This document shows, one piece after another, positions 15,485-16,432 of a stretch of DNA of 16,432 nucleotides. The stretch's first letter is position 1. Every line of letters starts with the position of its first letter. The position numbers and the translations under genes were made by a program. The stretch spans positions 487 through 16,918 of the forward strand of contig VBNZ01000152.1 in NCBI GenBank assembly GCA_005877675.1, given 5' to 3'. Origin of the DNA: Gammaproteobacteria bacterium. GTDB lineage: Bacteria > Pseudomonadota > Gammaproteobacteria > Xanthomonadales > Rhodanobacteraceae. The notes under the pieces were generated by a model, which searched no databases, was not told where the DNA came from, and saw only the letters and a program-made list of their open reading frames with translations.

Positions 15485-16432
15485 TCAAATGCGTTCAAGC
15501 ACTGCATAGTAAAAACCGTCCATGCCGCCATCACCGGGCAGATTCTGCGCCCCCCCGACCGCGTCGCGGCGCCAGCTCACCGGCGCGAGATCGAGGCACT
15601 GCGCGTCCGGCGTCGCGCCAAGGAAGCGTTCGACCTGCCGCGTATTCTCGTCCGCGAGCAACGAGCATGTCGCATAGACTATGCGTCCACCGCGCGCGAG
15701 CAAAGGCCATAATGCGGCGAGCAGGTGCGCCTGAGTCGCGGCGAGCGCGGCGATGTCCTGGCTACGCCTGTGCAGCTTGATATCGGGCTGGCGCCGGATA
15801 ATGCCGGTCGCCGAACACGGCGCATCGATCAGGATGCGCGCTCGGCGACAAGACCCAGGCGTGCGAGATTTTCATGCAGGCGCGGCAGGCGCTCGGCATC
15901 GGCGTCGAGCGCGACCAGCTTCGCATCGGCGCGCTCGAGGATATGCGCGCTCTTGCCGCCGGGCGCGGCGCAGGCGTCGAGCACGCGCTCGCCGTCGCGT
16001 GCATCGAGCAGCGTGGCGGCCCATTGCGCCGCGCCGTCCTGCACCGAGAATTCACCCTGCGCATAACCGGGCAGGCGCGTCACGTCGGTGCTCTCGGCGA
16101 GCACGAGGGCATCGTCGAGATCGTCCACCGCCCGAGCGGCGACGCCGGCGGCCGCGAAGCGTTCGAGCAGAGCAGCACGCGTGGTGCGGCGCCGGTTCAC
16201 GCGCAGCCACAACGGCGCGATGCGATTATCGGCTTCGAGTATCGCCGCGACTTCGCGCGGCCAATCGCGGCGCAGCGTATCGATCAGCCAGCGCGGATGC
16301 GCCGAGCGCATGACCTCATTGTCATCGAGCCGCGCGACGATCGCGTCGCGCTCGCGCAGCCAGCGTCGCAACAGCGCATTGACGAGCCCCGCGAATTTCG
16401 GCCGATGCAGCGCACGCGTCGCCTCGACCGTG
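15485..16432 (-). pseudogene. rsmB: 16S rRNA (cytosine(967)-C(5))-methyltransferase RsmB, internally deleted and 5' cut by the window
   Basis: RsmB methylates C967 of 16S rRNA with S-adenosylmethionine. The reading enters from the window end inside the N-terminal NusB-like RNA-binding domain (FAGLVNALLRRWLRERD), then HPRWLIDTLRRDW, the SAM-binding motif DACAAPGGKSAHILE and LVALDADAERLPRLHENL, and stops at 15829 shortly after LGLVAE. The rest continues in another frame: ILIDAPCSATGIIRRQPDIK with one catalytic-region Cys, then YATCSLLADEN with the second, and QNLPGDGGMDGFYYAVLERI to the stop at 15485. Compared with E. coli RsmB, roughly 17-20 residues, including the GD acidic step of the SAM site, are missing between the halves, along with a frame change (loss of 3n+1 bases near 15833-15841). 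As written the methyltransferase should be dead. Either it is a true deletion or an assembly fault; the gene is usually well conserved although not essential. Confidence 0.88.

Overview
The window looks like chromosomal DNA of a GC-rich Gammaproteobacterium, probably in or near the Xanthomonadales (Rhodanobacteraceae/Lysobacteraceae type). The grounds are the gene content (a housekeeping RpoD of the gammaproteobacterial kind, Dtd beside an LpxL/HtrB-type acyltransferase, and the order rsmB, DUF4390, ntrY), the strong GC bias at third codon positions and the dispersed extragenic palindromes. The placement is inference from family resemblance; no database was searched. No rRNA, tRNA, CRISPR array, integrase or insertion sequence was seen.

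Layout. (1) Bases 1-2900: a small SnoaL/NTF2-like protein (+), a pair of REP-like palindromes, then rpoD (-) and dtd (-). (2) 2900-5850: a lipid A-type acyltransferase (+) whose stop codon overlaps the stop of a large unknown membrane protein (-). That protein is translationally coupled to a small TPR protein. (3) 5900-7950: a bdhA/patatin operon (-) for 3-hydroxybutyrate metabolism, with the patatin gene broken by a one-base frameshift. (4) 7950-8150: a gene-free stretch holding a large imperfect inverted repeat. (5) 8147-9940: an NtrX-like response regulator that has lost its DNA-binding end, and a conserved-looking hypothetical with a possible winged helix (both -). (6) 10060-10866: a WaaE/KdtX-like family 2 glycosyltransferase (+). 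(7) 10947-16432: a tight minus-strand series rsmB, DUF4390 protein, ntrY-like histidine kinase, ArnT-like membrane glycosyltransferase. The 5' end of rsmB lies outside the window.

How the genes fit together. Envelope work is the main theme: a lipid A acyltransferase, a core-type glycosyltransferase, an ArnT/PMT-type membrane glycosyltransferase and an NtrY-type membrane sensor that is translationally coupled to the last of these. Housekeeping functions (sigma factor, tRNA proofreading, 16S rRNA methylation) and carbon storage or ketone-body use (BdhA) are interleaved.

The most notable observation is that three genes within about 10 kb (patatin, ntrX-like, rsmB) are frame-disrupted. Two of the three also lack internal codons relative to their families. 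In the ntrX-like gene the second half of the HTH helix-turn-helix survives out of frame beyond the premature stop. This is either real gene decay or an assembly/sequencing artefact; the sequence alone cannot decide. I did not find a clearly new multi-gene system. The least explained part is the TPR plus 553-residue membrane protein pair.
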